DNA of 64,000 bases from Marinobacter alexandrii (lineage in GTDB: Bacteria > Pseudomonadota > Gammaproteobacteria > Pseudomonadales > Oleiphilaceae), in contig NZ_SWKM01000011.1 of NCBI RefSeq assembly GCF_005871205.1, forward strand, positions 992,001-1,056,000. Reading direction: 5' to 3'. The notes under the pieces were generated by a model. That model did not search any database and was not told where the DNA came from. It worked only from the letters and a program-made list of their open reading frames with translations. Both the position numbers and the translations under genes were made by a program. Shown here one piece after another: positions 15,945 through 24,131 of this stretch. How positions within the stretch are numbered: the first letter of the stretch is position 1; each line of letters starts with the position of its first letter.

Positions 15945-16835
15945 TCAGGCGAGGTTTGCCAGCAGGCTGTTGATGGCCTGGGCGAAGGGCACTGGCGAGT
16001 CTTCCTGCAGGAAGTGACCACCCTTGAGGGTGACATGGGGCTGGCCCTTGGCGCCGGGAATCCGGTCCTGCATGTATCGGTCACCGCCCCGGGTGATCGG
16101 GTCGCCATTGCTGAACGTGGTCAGGAACGGCTTGTCCCACTGCTCAAGTACCTTCCACGCGGCGCGGTTGGCTTCGGTGGCCGGGTCGTTGGGTGTCATC
16201 GGTACCAGGCGCGGAAAGGCGCGGGCGCCGGCTTTGTACTTCTTACCGGGGAAGGGCGCATCGTAGGCACGTAGCTCATCCGGCCCAAGTTTACGGAACG
16301 AGCCGGTGCTGATGATCCGGCCAATCGGAAACCATGGGCTGTGCAGGGCAAAGTTCTTCCAGATCTTGAACGCCAGCGGCGCCTGCTGGTCGCCGGTGGG
16401 CAGCATGCCATTACCCACCACAATGGCCCGGAACCGATCCGGATTCTCCGCCGCCAGCCGCAATCCCAACAGCGAACCCCAGTCCTGGCAGACCAGTGTG
16501 ATGTCTTTCAGGTCCAGTTGGTCGATGAAGCTTTGCATCCACTCCATGTGCTGCTGGTAGCTGTAGTCGTCGATCGAAGTGGGTTTATCGGATTTGCCAA
16601 AGCCGATCAGGTCGGGCGCCAGCACCCGATGGCCGGCGGCGGCGCAAACCGGGATCATGTGGCGGTAAAGATACGACCACGACGGCTCGCCGTGCATCAT
16701 CAGAATTGGCTTGGCGTCATCAGGCCCTTCATCGACATAATGCATGCGCAGCCCGTCCAGATCGACGTAGTGGGGCTCAAAGGGATAATCCAGCAAACGG
16801 TCGAATTGATTCTCGGGAGTTCTGACGAAATCCAT
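15945..16835 (-). CDS. dhmA: haloalkane dehalogenase
   Basis: A 296-residue alpha/beta-hydrolase that replaces halogen with hydroxyl on haloalkanes (EC 3.8.1.5). The oxyanion strand is HGEPSWSYLYR (residues 48-58). The nucleophile is D118 in VCQDWGSLLG with halide-binding W119; the second halide Trp is probably W159 (FKIWKNF) in the cap. The acid is D245 (FSNGDPIT) and the base H274 (GGHFLQED). Glu after HG and the Asp on the beta-7 side fit subfamily HLD-I (DhlA/DhmA-like) rather than DhaA/LinB, which use HGNP. No signal peptide. It stands alone and divergent from the lipid kinase gene. Substrate range cannot be read from sequence. Confidence 0.9.
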   Translation of the reverse strand: MDFVRTPENQFDRLLDYPFEPHYVDLDGLRMHYVDEGPDDAKPILMMHGEPSWSYLYRHMIPVCAAAGHRVLAPDLIGFGKSDKPTSIDDYSYQQHMEWMQSFIDQLDLKDITLVCQDWGSLLGLRLAAENPDRFRAIVVGNGMLPTGDQQAPLAFKIWKNFALHSPWFPIGRIISTGSFRKLGPDELRAYDAPFPGKKYKAGARAFPRLVPMTPNDPATEANRAAWKVLEQWDKPFLTTFSNGDPITRGGDRYMQDRIPGAKGQPHVTLKGGHFLQEDSPVPFAQAINSLLANLA

Positions 16836-16909
16836 GGCAGCCGCCTTAGTGTTGATTGTGCTTCTAGGGAGAGGCCGGGAGGCCTTAACAAGAGAGTCTG
16901 CCCAGTCCT

Positions 16910-17016
16910 TTTCGAGGCGTCAATTTGCCGGTCCGACACTGGCCTCGAAAGCATCGGAACCGTCCAATACCCCCTAACCAATGTCGTAAGGCGGCTCAGG
17001 CACTCTTGGGGTATTG
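16910..17016. promoter_or_regulatory. two inverted repeats in the dehalogenase/lipid kinase divergent region
   Basis: TTTCGAGGC (16910-16918) pairs with GCCTCGAAA (16942-16950), and CAATACCCC (16965-16973) pairs with GGGGTATTG (17008-17016). Both pairs are perfect over 9 bases. They lie in the 244-base gap between the divergent genes and could be operators or RNA hairpins in a leader. Confidence 0.35.
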
Positions 17017-17079
17017 TGAGTTCAAATATTTTGCCGCGTAATTGACCCGCAGAAGCAGAGAGCACATGGACGCATTCGG

Positions 17080-17982
17080 ATGACCCATTGGCTGATTGCA
17101 AATACCAAGGCCGGCACCGGCGAGCGAGGACGGGAGTTCTGGCTGGAGGTGTTGTTAGCCGCCGGTGTTCCGGAACCGCAATGCCGCGATTTCAATGACG
17201 ATGCCTGGGAGGACCAGGTGCAAGCGGGCGATGTCGTGATGGTGGCCGGGGGCGACGGTTCGGTGAACATGGGGGCACGCTTGTGCCGGAGCAGACAGGC
17301 GATCCTGGCGGTGCTGCCATCCGGCACCGCCAATGACTTTGCCCGTAACCTGGGGCTGCCGGAAGAGCCAGAGCGTTTGTGCGCGCTCATTGCCCAGGGC
17401 ACCACTCAGCAGGTAGACGTTGCCGAGGTGGGGCAGACGCTGTTTCTGAATGTCGCTCATATTGGCCTGGGAACGCTGCCTGCGCGGGAAGCCGAGGGCA
17501 CTCATAAGAAACTGTTTGGTCGGTTCAGTTATGGCCTGGGCTTGTTGCGCCGGGTCAGTGCCAGCCGTGGTTTCAAGGCCGAGATTTACTGCGACAAGGG
17601 AGTGGTCAAAGGCCGTTGGCTGTCGATAGCCGTTGCCAGCGGCGCCTTCTTTGGCGGTGGTAATGAGATTCCCGAGGCCTCTGCCAACGATGGCCAGTTG
17701 GACGTGATCGCGGTCAAGCCGCGACCATTACTGCAGTTACTGCTGACCTTTGTGATGGTCCGTCTCAACAAGCGTTCGCCCCAGCGCACCAGCACCATCG
17801 TCCATCTGAAGGGCACTCGCTGTTCTGTCCATACCGGCAAGCCGAAAACCATCACCGCTGATGGCGATGTGATGGGGCAGACGCCTCTGCAGGTAGAATG
17901 CCGACCCCATTGCCTGTCGGTGATTGCGCCGACCATTGTCAGCACTGCAGAAGCCGCTCCCGAGGAAACAGCCATCGGTTGA
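17080..17982 (+). CDS. diacylglycerol kinase-family lipid kinase (YegS/DgkB-like)
   Basis: A 300-residue protein starting MTHWLIANTKAGTGERGREF. The DAGK catalytic signature MVAGGDGSVNM is present, followed by LAVLPSGTANDFARNLGLP and the C-terminal region ASGAFFGGGNEIPEASANDGQLDVIAV. These ATP-dependent kinases phosphorylate diacylglycerol, sphingosine or phosphatidylglycerol at the inner membrane. No membrane helix is present. It is followed by 135 bases without a gene and then a solute-binding protein gene. Confidence 0.9.
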   Translation: MTHWLIANTKAGTGERGREFWLEVLLAAGVPEPQCRDFNDDAWEDQVQAGDVVMVAGGDGSVNMGARLCRSRQAILAVLPSGTANDFARNLGLPEEPERLCALIAQGTTQQVDVAEVGQTLFLNVAHIGLGTLPAREAEGTHKKLFGRFSYGLGLLRRVSASRGFKAEIYCDKGVVKGRWLSIAVASGAFFGGGNEIPEASANDGQLDVIAVKPRPLLQLLLTFVMVRLNKRSPQRTSTIVHLKGTRCSVHTGKPKTITADGDVMGQTPLQVECRPHCLSVIAPTIVSTAEAAPEETAIG

Positions 17983-18117
17983 ACAGACTCCCGTCAGATA
18001 CGTTTTGTCACTGACTTTTCGGGTGGATCCAGTAATCATGGCCGCCGACCAAACTGACCAATCCGACTGACCGGAAAGCATATTTTAATAAACCCGTACC
18101 GTCACTAAGGAACAATA

Positions 18118-18900
18118 ATGCCGAGAGAATCTGCCCCGGCTCTGCCCAAGTTATTGCACACGCTCAAGATCACCCTGGGAGCCCTCGCCTTGATGGCTGC
18201 GGGCAGTGTGGCATCAGCGGCAGAACGGCTTTACATCTTCACCGAGAACTATCCTCCTTATAACGCGTCGACTTCGGGCAAGGGCTTTGCCCACGGCGCG
18301 AAAGACATCACTGGTATCTGCAGCGATATGGTCAAGGCCATGCTGGTCCGGGTCGACTACGACTACGTTATGAAGATGCGCGCCTGGAGCTACGCCTATG
18401 ACTGGGTTCAGGGGCGGGAAAATCATGGGCTTTTCTGTACCGCTCGAACTGATGAGCGTGAAGATCTGTTCCAGTGGGTTGGTCCCCTGGCTTCCATCAA
18501 GTGGACCCTGTTTGCGGCGCCGGATTCGGACCTGTCGCTGAATAGCCTGGAAGACGCACGCGAGCTGCAGATTGCCGGCTACAAAGGCGATGTCATGTCC
18601 GAATTTCTGGTGAAAGAAGGCTTCAACGTGGCTATGGGACTGTCCGGTGATGTGAACACGCGCCGGCTGATGTTGGGCCAGGCCGACCTTTGGGTTACTG
18701 ATGGCCTCGTCGGTCCGCTGGTAGCAGAGGAAGAGCATGGCATTACGGGACTTAAGCCGGTACTGGTGTTCCGTGAAACTCCGATGTACCTGGCGCTGAG
18801 CAATGACACTGATCCGGCGATTGTCGCCGATCTCCAGCAGGCATTGGATGCCGCCCGGGCCGATGGCGAACTCGCCGCCATCGCCAAGCGCTACGACTGA
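18118..18900 (+). CDS. periplasmic solute-binding protein, family 3 type
   Basis: A 260-residue protein with a signal sequence (LKITLGALALMAAGSVASAA) cleaved before ERLYIFTENYPPYN. It has the usual SBP_bac_3 start, in which the strand is followed by ENYPPY, then ITGICSDMVKAM and LFCTARTDEREDLFQWVGPL. No permease or ATPase genes are adjacent, so it is either an orphan binding protein or a periplasmic sensor module. The ligand (amino acid or similar) is not predictable. It converges on the desaturase gene with a 2-base gap. Confidence 0.85.
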   Translation: MPRESAPALPKLLHTLKITLGALALMAAGSVASAAERLYIFTENYPPYNASTSGKGFAHGAKDITGICSDMVKAMLVRVDYDYVMKMRAWSYAYDWVQGRENHGLFCTARTDEREDLFQWVGPLASIKWTLFAAPDSDLSLNSLEDARELQIAGYKGDVMSEFLVKEGFNVAMGLSGDVNTRRLMLGQADLWVTDGLVGPLVAEEEHGITGLKPVLVFRETPMYLALSNDTDPAIVADLQQALDAARADGELAAIAKRYD

Positions 18901-18902
18901 AC

Positions 18903-19934
18903 TCAGCCTTCTGCGGTGGGCTGGGGTGGTTTGGGCATGCGGGTGCGATTGAACTTGCGTGCCAGCTCGACGAATGGTGTCACGATCAGGCTGTACACCG
19001 TCAGGTAGCGTTCAGCGTCGCGGGCGCCGGTGCCAAACCGGATCGGCTCAGGTGTGCTGGTTGTGGTGTACAGGGTGCCGAACATCCAGTCCCAGATGGA
19101 CAGGTTGGTGCCGAAGTTCTTATTGAAGTGGCGTGGCGCGTCGCTATGGTGGATCTGGTGCTGGGCCGGGCTGTTCAGCACCCGTTCCAGAACCGGGCCG
19201 AATGACAGCCAGACGTGGCTGTGCCTCAGGTTGGCCGCGAGGGCATTGAAGATGAATACCAGGTAGGTCACGCCGAACAGGGTGTAGCGGCTGATTTCAC
19301 CGCCACACAGATACCAGAAGATCCCCGCGTACAGGCCGATACACACCACCGAAGCCAGCCGCTCGACAATCTTCTCAACGAAGTGAATCCGGCTGGCGGT
19401 GACCGGAACCATCACCGGCGCCGAATGGTGCACCTTGTGAAATTCCCACAACCACCGCGAATGGAACGCACGGTGCACCCAGTAGTGCTTGAAATCGCGC
19501 ACCAGAAATACTCCCAGGCCATACAACATTGCCAGGCCCATGTTCTGGCCCAGCTCGGGCCTGGCGCCCCAGAGATTGGTGAAAAACTGAATGTAGTCGC
19601 CAGAGCGAAGCATGAAAGGATCGACCAGGGTCACGACCGGCAGAACCAGGGCGATCTTCAGAATGACGCGCACAAAATAGTAGCGATAATCCAGCAGCGC
19701 CGAGCGGTGAAAATTAACGCGGCTGCCGCCGATGAACTGCCAGAAAGAGCGGGCTTCAGTGAGGCCCTGGTGCTTGCGATAGCGGAAGAGCCCGTAGGCG
19801 ACCGCGTAGGAAATGCACAGGAATAGCAGGCCAAAGCGGCCGTTCAGGTCGAAGATTCCGAAAAAACGGTCGATGACTGGAGCCAGCACCAGACGGTTCA
19901 GCTCGGCGAAAAGATCGGTTATCTGCTCCACCAC
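18903..19934 (-). CDS. sterol desaturase/fatty acid hydroxylase superfamily membrane protein
   Basis: A 343-residue integral membrane protein with the histidine clusters of the family: HRAFHSRWLWEFHKVHHSA in the centre and HQIHHSDAPRHFNKNFG near the C-terminus, which bind a diiron centre used for O2-dependent hydroxylation or desaturation of lipids. Four or more hydrophobic stretches flank them, including FGLLFLCISYAVAYGLF. Ends hydrophilic (TRMPKPPQPTAEG). Substrate unknown. It stands alone between convergent and tandem neighbours. Confidence 0.88.
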   Translation of the reverse strand: MVEQITDLFAELNRLVLAPVIDRFFGIFDLNGRFGLLFLCISYAVAYGLFRYRKHQGLTEARSFWQFIGGSRVNFHRSALLDYRYYFVRVILKIALVLPVVTLVDPFMLRSGDYIQFFTNLWGARPELGQNMGLAMLYGLGVFLVRDFKHYWVHRAFHSRWLWEFHKVHHSAPVMVPVTASRIHFVEKIVERLASVVCIGLYAGIFWYLCGGEISRYTLFGVTYLVFIFNALAANLRHSHVWLSFGPVLERVLNSPAQHQIHHSDAPRHFNKNFGTNLSIWDWMFGTLYTTTSTPEPIRFGTGARDAERYLTVYSLIVTPFVELARKFNRTRMPKPPQPTAEG

Positions 19935-19998
19935 TCACTACCCACAACACCCAATGGCGGCGAAGTTTAAGGAATGTGGGTGATAAAGACAATGATAG

Positions 19999-21033
19999 TT
20001 ATTCTCGACTGTTGGAGGTGGCCAGTTGGGGCTTGCTGCGCTGTGGTGTCACATAGCTGAACCGGCGGCGGTACTCCTCCATGGTGCACCCGACATTGCG
20101 CTTGAACAGTCGCCGGAACGAGCTGGCGTCTTCGTAACCCACGTCCCAGATGATCTGGGCGGTCTGGCGTCGGGTCGATTCAAGGGCGTGCTTGGCGGCC
20201 TCGATTCTCAAATGTTGCAGATAGCTCAGTGGGGTCTCGCCCGTGGCCTCCTTGAACCGGCGTTTGAAAGTGCGGGGCCCCAGGTGTGCGAGCTCTGCCA
20301 GCTCGTCAATGACGATGGCGTTGGCGTAGTGTTGCTCCAGCCAGCCCTGTACTTCGCCAATTTTCTCGTCCTGGTGAGCCCGGCTGCCATAAAAGCTCAT
20401 GTAGGGCGTCTGTTCCGAACGCCGGGCATCGAGAATCAGCAGCTTACTGCAAGCTACGGCCAACGCGGGGGAGCCCAGCCGTTCGACCAGATACAGGCAC
20501 AGATCCACAAACGAGGTGGCACCACCGGCACAGAGAATCTGGCCATTGTCGACCAGTAGCTGCTCGGTCTCGAGCCGCAGTTCCGGGTAGCGTCGGCGAA
20601 ACGCCGGTGCCGCCCGCCAGTGCGTGGTGGCCACGTGCTGCTCCAGCAGTCCGGCCTCCGCCAGAACAAAACTGCCGGTACAGACGCTGGCAACAACGGC
20701 ATCCCGTTCCACGGCCGAGCAGAGCCAGGGGTGAAGTGGCTGTGATTGCCGGAGCGCCGCATCAATATGGCGGTCGCCCAGCACCGCCTCCATGGCGGAG
20801 CCAATGATGATGACGTCCGCCGGATAGTCCTGCCATCGCACCGTCGGCACTATCGGAACGCCGCTGTAGGAGTGCACCGGCTCGCCATCCACGGTGACAA
20901 TCTGGCATTCGAACCGGGGTTCGCCCCGGCTGGCAGCCCGGTCGCAGTAGTTGGCAGCGGCAAAAAAATCCATCACACCGATGACACCACTGCCGTGGCA
21001 GAAGGGCAGGGCCACAATGGCGATCTTGATCAT
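19999..21033 (-). CDS. GlxA-family AraC-type regulator with DJ-1/PfpI domain
   Basis: About 344 residues from the ATG at 21033 (MIKIAIVALPFCHGSG); the ATG 7 codons upstream has no ribosome site. The N-terminal DJ-1/PfpI-like domain (1-190) has the nucleophile-elbow Cys in VVASVCTGSFVLAEAGLLEQ. The C-terminal AraC domain has two helix-turn-helices, with DELAELAHLGPRTFKRRFKE and AQIIWDVGYEDASSFRRLFK. Members control amino acid or quaternary amine catabolism. It is divergent from an alpha/beta hydrolase gene, with TGTCA/TGACA palindromes between. Confidence 0.9.
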   Translation of the reverse strand: MIKIAIVALPFCHGSGVIGVMDFFAAANYCDRAASRGEPRFECQIVTVDGEPVHSYSGVPIVPTVRWQDYPADVIIIGSAMEAVLGDRHIDAALRQSQPLHPWLCSAVERDAVVASVCTGSFVLAEAGLLEQHVATTHWRAAPAFRRRYPELRLETEQLLVDNGQILCAGGATSFVDLCLYLVERLGSPALAVACSKLLILDARRSEQTPYMSFYGSRAHQDEKIGEVQGWLEQHYANAIVIDELAELAHLGPRTFKRRFKEATGETPLSYLQHLRIEAAKHALESTRRQTAQIIWDVGYEDASSFRRLFKRNVGCTMEEYRRRFSYVTPQRSKPQLATSNSRE

Positions 21034-21059
21034 GATGAATGTCTCTTTTGGCATCTAAG

Positions 21060-21114
21060 GTGTCAAATATGACACTCTGCCCCCGGGTTGGCAAGCCGTA
21101 ATCTGACACTGTCA
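21060..21114. promoter_or_regulatory. paired palindromes between GlxA-type regulator and alpha/beta hydrolase genes
   Basis: GTGTCA-AATA-TGACAC (21060-21075) and TGACACTGTCA (21104-21114) share the half-site TGTCA/TGACA. Their centres are about 41 bases apart, close to four helical turns. They lie just upstream of both divergent starts, suggesting regulator sites controlling both genes. Confidence 0.45.
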
Positions 21115-21155
21115 ATCAGGTCGGCCCCTCGGCCGACAGCGAAGGAGGAAGGGTC

Positions 21156-22058
21156 ATGACTGCTCAATTCACAACCAACACAGGCTCAGCAACACGGGTT
21201 CCTCTTGACCGCGTTCCGGCCCGGAACTCCGGCGTCGCCGCAGTAGGGAAAGCCCTGCAAATGCTGCATCGGTTGGCGCCGCACACTGCCGGCAATATTG
21301 CTGAGACGTTGTTCTTCTCGCCGCGACGGCTGCCGTTACCCATTCGGTATGAGTACCTGCTGGACGAAGCCGATAGCTACACCCAAATTCAGCACGGTGC
21401 CGTCACTATTCCGGTGTATAGCTGGGGCTATGGCCCGGTGGTGCTGATGGTCCATGGCTGGTCAAGCGGCGGAATCCAGTTTGGTGCCTTCGTGCAGCCG
21501 CTGGTCAGCGCTGGCTATCGGGTGGTGGTGTTTGATGCACCGGGCCATGGCCGGGCTCAGGGCAGACGGTCGAGCCTGTATGAGATGACCGAGGCTGTCA
21601 CCAAGGTGGCCGCCAGTGTCGGGCCCATCGACACCATCATTGCCCACTCCCTGGGCAGCCTCGCAGCAGCCCGTGCGGTGGTGGATGGGGTCCAGGCCCA
21701 GCGGCTGGTGTTACTGGCACCGCCCAAGGATCTCGATTCAGTGGTCGCCGGATTTGGCGGTGAGCTTGGGTTCTCTCCGGCCATGGTGACCGCGCATCGT
21801 CGGCGCATGGAGCAGGCATTCGGAGTGCAGGTGTGGCAGCAGTTTTCATTCGACGCCCTGGCGCCCAAGCTCACCCCCCGGGGTCTGGTGGTGATCGACC
21901 GGGACGACAAATCGGTGCCGGCCAGTCACAGCGATGAGGTTCATTTGAAGTGGGCCGGATCCGAGCGGATGCAAACCCAGGGCCTGGGGCACAACAAGTT
22001 ACTCTGGCACCCGAGAGTGTTGGAACGGGTCCAGCAATTTATGGCGACAGCGGCCTGA
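21156..22058 (+). CDS. alpha/beta hydrolase
   Basis: A 300-residue protein with GAAGGAGG upstream of the ATG. The oxyanion segment is VVLMVHGWSSGG (96-107). The nucleophile is S165 in IIAHSLGSLAAARAV, with a candidate acid in VVIDRDDKSVPA and base H in GLGHNKLLWHP. A 60-residue N-terminal part precedes the core and contains RRLPLPIRYEYLLDEADSYT, seen in YheT-like and related esterases. No signal peptide. Likely regulated by the divergent GlxA-type protein. Substrate unknown. Confidence 0.85.
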   Translation: MTAQFTTNTGSATRVPLDRVPARNSGVAAVGKALQMLHRLAPHTAGNIAETLFFSPRRLPLPIRYEYLLDEADSYTQIQHGAVTIPVYSWGYGPVVLMVHGWSSGGIQFGAFVQPLVSAGYRVVVFDAPGHGRAQGRRSSLYEMTEAVTKVAASVGPIDTIIAHSLGSLAAARAVVDGVQAQRLVLLAPPKDLDSVVAGFGGELGFSPAMVTAHRRRMEQAFGVQVWQQFSFDALAPKLTPRGLVVIDRDDKSVPASHSDEVHLKWAGSERMQTQGLGHNKLLWHPRVLERVQQFMATAA

Positions 22059-22080
22059 AGCCGTCTTTAGCAAACACGTT

Positions 22081-22593
22081 CTAGAACCACAGCCCGATCT
22101 CCGGATCGGGCGTTTTTCGTTCTATGACCACGCCCCGGGATTCGAGCAGATGAACCAGCCTCTCGGTATCGTCGACATTGAGAAAACTGCCCAGCGAGAT
22201 TTCGGTATCGCGATGAATCAGGGACAGCTTGGGTGGCGCAAACGGGTGCGCGGGGGCATCCAGGTGCACCCTCACATAGGGACGGGGCAGGGTCCACTCG
22301 ACCAATTTCCGAGTGCGGCCTTTTTCCAGGTGGATGTCACTATCGCCGATGGTCAGTACTTCCTGACGTTGGCAGGCCCGGGAGGTCAGGTAAATGCCGG
22401 CGGCCAGGGCGGCCAGCTCCAGCCCGGCGAAGGGCAGGATAACCCAGGCACCGGCCAACGCCATGCCGGTGGCAATCAGCGCGGACAGAAGCAGCAATGC
22501 CAGCCAGATCTGGACGTTGCCACGCCAGCTCATTGAGCGATTGGGCGTCAGCAGTAGCCGAACGCCGTTCGGGGAGTTGAGATGCTCGACCAT
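22081..22593 (-). CDS. DUF2244 membrane protein
   Basis: A 170-residue protein with two adjacent transmembrane segments (WLALLLLSALIATGMALAGA and FAGLELAALAAGIYL) early on and a soluble C-terminal domain (VLTIGDSDIHLEKGRTRKLVEW, SLIHRDTEISLGSFLNVDD). This layout and the N-terminal LLTPNRSMSW fit DUF2244, often located near cytochrome oxidase or metabolism genes. Function is unknown. The last codons of the gene also form a transcription terminator for the convergent hydrolase gene. Confidence 0.8.
   Translation of the reverse strand: MVEHLNSPNGVRLLLTPNRSMSWRGNVQIWLALLLLSALIATGMALAGAWVILPFAGLELAALAAGIYLTSRACQRQEVLTIGDSDIHLEKGRTRKLVEWTLPRPYVRVHLDAPAHPFAPPKLSLIHRDTEISLGSFLNVDDTERLVHLLESRGVVIERKTPDPEIGLWF
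22092..22116 (+). terminator. intrinsic terminator for the alpha/beta hydrolase gene, inside the DUF2244 coding end
   Basis: GCCCGATC-TCCG-GATCGGGC gives an 8-bp stem with a 4-base loop, followed by GTTTTT on the plus strand. It lies within the last codons of the convergent DUF2244 gene (encoding DPEIGLWF), so the same DNA is both coding and terminator. Confidence 0.75.
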
Positions 22594-22752
22594 CTTTCAA
22601 TGCCTATGGTGTCGGCCTTCTCAGTATACGACGGGTGGTTCCACTCCGATGATCGCCCGCGTCTGAAGGATCGGTAATTCAAATGGGGGGCGAACCACGA
22701 CATACTGGCGGCCTGATATTAATGATAGTCAACACTGCCTGGTAGCGAGTCT

Positions 22753-23454
22753 GTGGCGCGAAAATCCCTTATCCGAAGATCTCTGAGCAAACTGGCGTGG
22801 CTGCTGGCGGGAGCACTGCTGTTGCTGATGGCCGTGATAATTCTGCTGCGGTTCGTCAATCCGCCTACCTCCAGTTTCATGCTTGGCCACCGGCTGTCGC
22901 AGCCGGATCAGGCCCTGTATCAGCGCTGGGTGCCATTGTCGGAGATTTCGCCGTGGATGCCGCTGGCGGTGGTTGCCAGTGAAGATCAGCGGTTCCCCGA
23001 GCATTGGGGCGTGGATTTCGCCGCCATCCGAACGGCGCTGGCGGAATACGAGGCCGGCGAGGGCCTGCGGGGCGCCAGCACCATTACCCAGCAGACCGCC
23101 AAGAACCTGTTTCTGTGGAATGGCCGAAGCTTTGTGCGCAAGGCGCTGGAGGCCGGGCTGGCGCTCGGAATTGAAGGGTTGTGGCCGAAGAAGCGCATTA
23201 TGGAGGTCTATCTCAACATCGCCGAGTTTGGCCCCGGGGTTTATGGCGTGGAGGCGGCGAGTCGACGATATTTTGGAGTTTCAGCCAGCCAGCTGTCTTC
23301 GATCCAGTCAGCGAGACTGGCGGCGGTTCTGCCTAACCCCAAGTCCCTGAGCGCGGTTGCGCCATCGGCCTATGTCTGGGAGCGGGTATCCTGGATTCGC
23401 GGCCAGATGGCCCAGTTGTCGGGCCTGAATTATTTGCGTGATACGCTGCAATAA
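22753..23454 (+). CDS. mtgA: monofunctional peptidoglycan glycosyltransferase
   Basis: A 233-residue protein starting at a GTG. One N-terminal membrane anchor ([20 protein letters not shown]) is followed by a GT51 domain. The catalytic Glu is E77 in [17 protein letters not shown]; the further motifs [16 protein letters not shown] and [20 protein letters not shown] and the [14 protein letters not shown] end are intact. No transpeptidase domain follows, as expected for MtgA, which polymerises lipid II. The 3' end overlaps the convergent response regulator gene by 25 bases. Confidence 0.95.
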   Translation: MARKSLIRRSLSKLAWLLAGALLLLMAVIILLRFVNPPTSSFMLGHRLSQPDQALYQRWVPLSEISPWMPLAVVASEDQRFPEHWGVDFAAIRTALAEYEAGEGLRGASTITQQTAKNLFLWNGRSFVRKALEAGLALGIEGLWPKKRIMEVYLNIAEFGPGVYGVEAASRRYFGVSASQLSSIQSARLAAVLPNPKSLSAVAPSAYVWERVSWIRGQMAQLSGLNYLRDTLQ

Positions 23455-24131
23455 CGTCGTTCCGGGCGGCCGACATTACCGTAGCTGACCTCCGCCGCCG
23501 CTTCGCCGCGGCCTACCAGAAATTCCAGGTAGCGTCGGGCCGTGGTGCGGGAGGCGCCCATGGCGGCGCCGACTTCCTCCGCACTCCACTCTTTTCCGGT
23601 GGTCAGCACCTCCCGGATTTTATCCAGGGTAATGCCATCAATGCCTTTCGGTAGCCTGTCGGTATCCGCCGCTTCCGCAGGGCTTTCGTCCTGGCCGCTT
23701 CGGGGTAAAAGCGCATCCACCTCTCTCTGGGCGATCTGGTCCAGGCCGGACAGCCGGTTCAGGTGCTCCCGGTAGCGGTTTACCGCTTCCTCCAGACGTT
23801 CAAACACCAGTGGCTTCAGGATGTAGTCGAAAACCCCGCCGCGCAAAGCACTGCGCAGAGTGTCCACTTCCTTGGCGGCGGTGATCAGAATGACATCGCT
23901 AGCGCTGTCGGAGGCCCGCAGCTCCCGCAGCAGGTCAAGGCCGTTGCCATCCGGAAAGTAGACGTCGAGCAGGATCAGGTCGGGGCTGAGCACATCGATC
24001 AGGTCCCGGGCATCGGCCAGCGTGTGGGCAATGCCGCAGAGTTCGACATTGTCCAGACGATCAACAAAGCGTCGCTGAATTTCCGCAATTTTGCGGTCAT
24101 CTTCAATGATCAGCAGGCGTATGGTGGTCAA
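23430..24131 (-). CDS. CitB/DcuR-type response regulator
   Basis: About 233 residues if translation begins at the TTG at 24131, which overlaps the kinase stop (TTGA) and has GGGGGA upstream. A longer frame exists but only duplicates the kinase end. The receiver domain runs from [16 protein letters not shown], with phospho-acceptor D56 in [17 protein letters not shown] and the Lys in [11 protein letters not shown]. The C-terminal part carries a helix-turn-helix ([20 protein letters not shown]) like DcuR/CitB. Partner of the upstream kinase; the likely target is the divergent tctCBA operon. Confidence 0.9.
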   Translation of the reverse strand: MTTIRLLIIEDDRKIAEIQRRFVDRLDNVELCGIAHTLADARDLIDVLSPDLILLDVYFPDGNGLDLLRELRASDSASDVILITAAKEVDTLRSALRGGVFDYILKPLVFERLEEAVNRYREHLNRLSGLDQIAQREVDALLPRSGQDESPAEAADTDRLPKGIDGITLDKIREVLTTGKEWSAEEVGAAMGASRTTARRYLEFLVGRGEAAAEVSYGNVGRPERRYCSVSRK

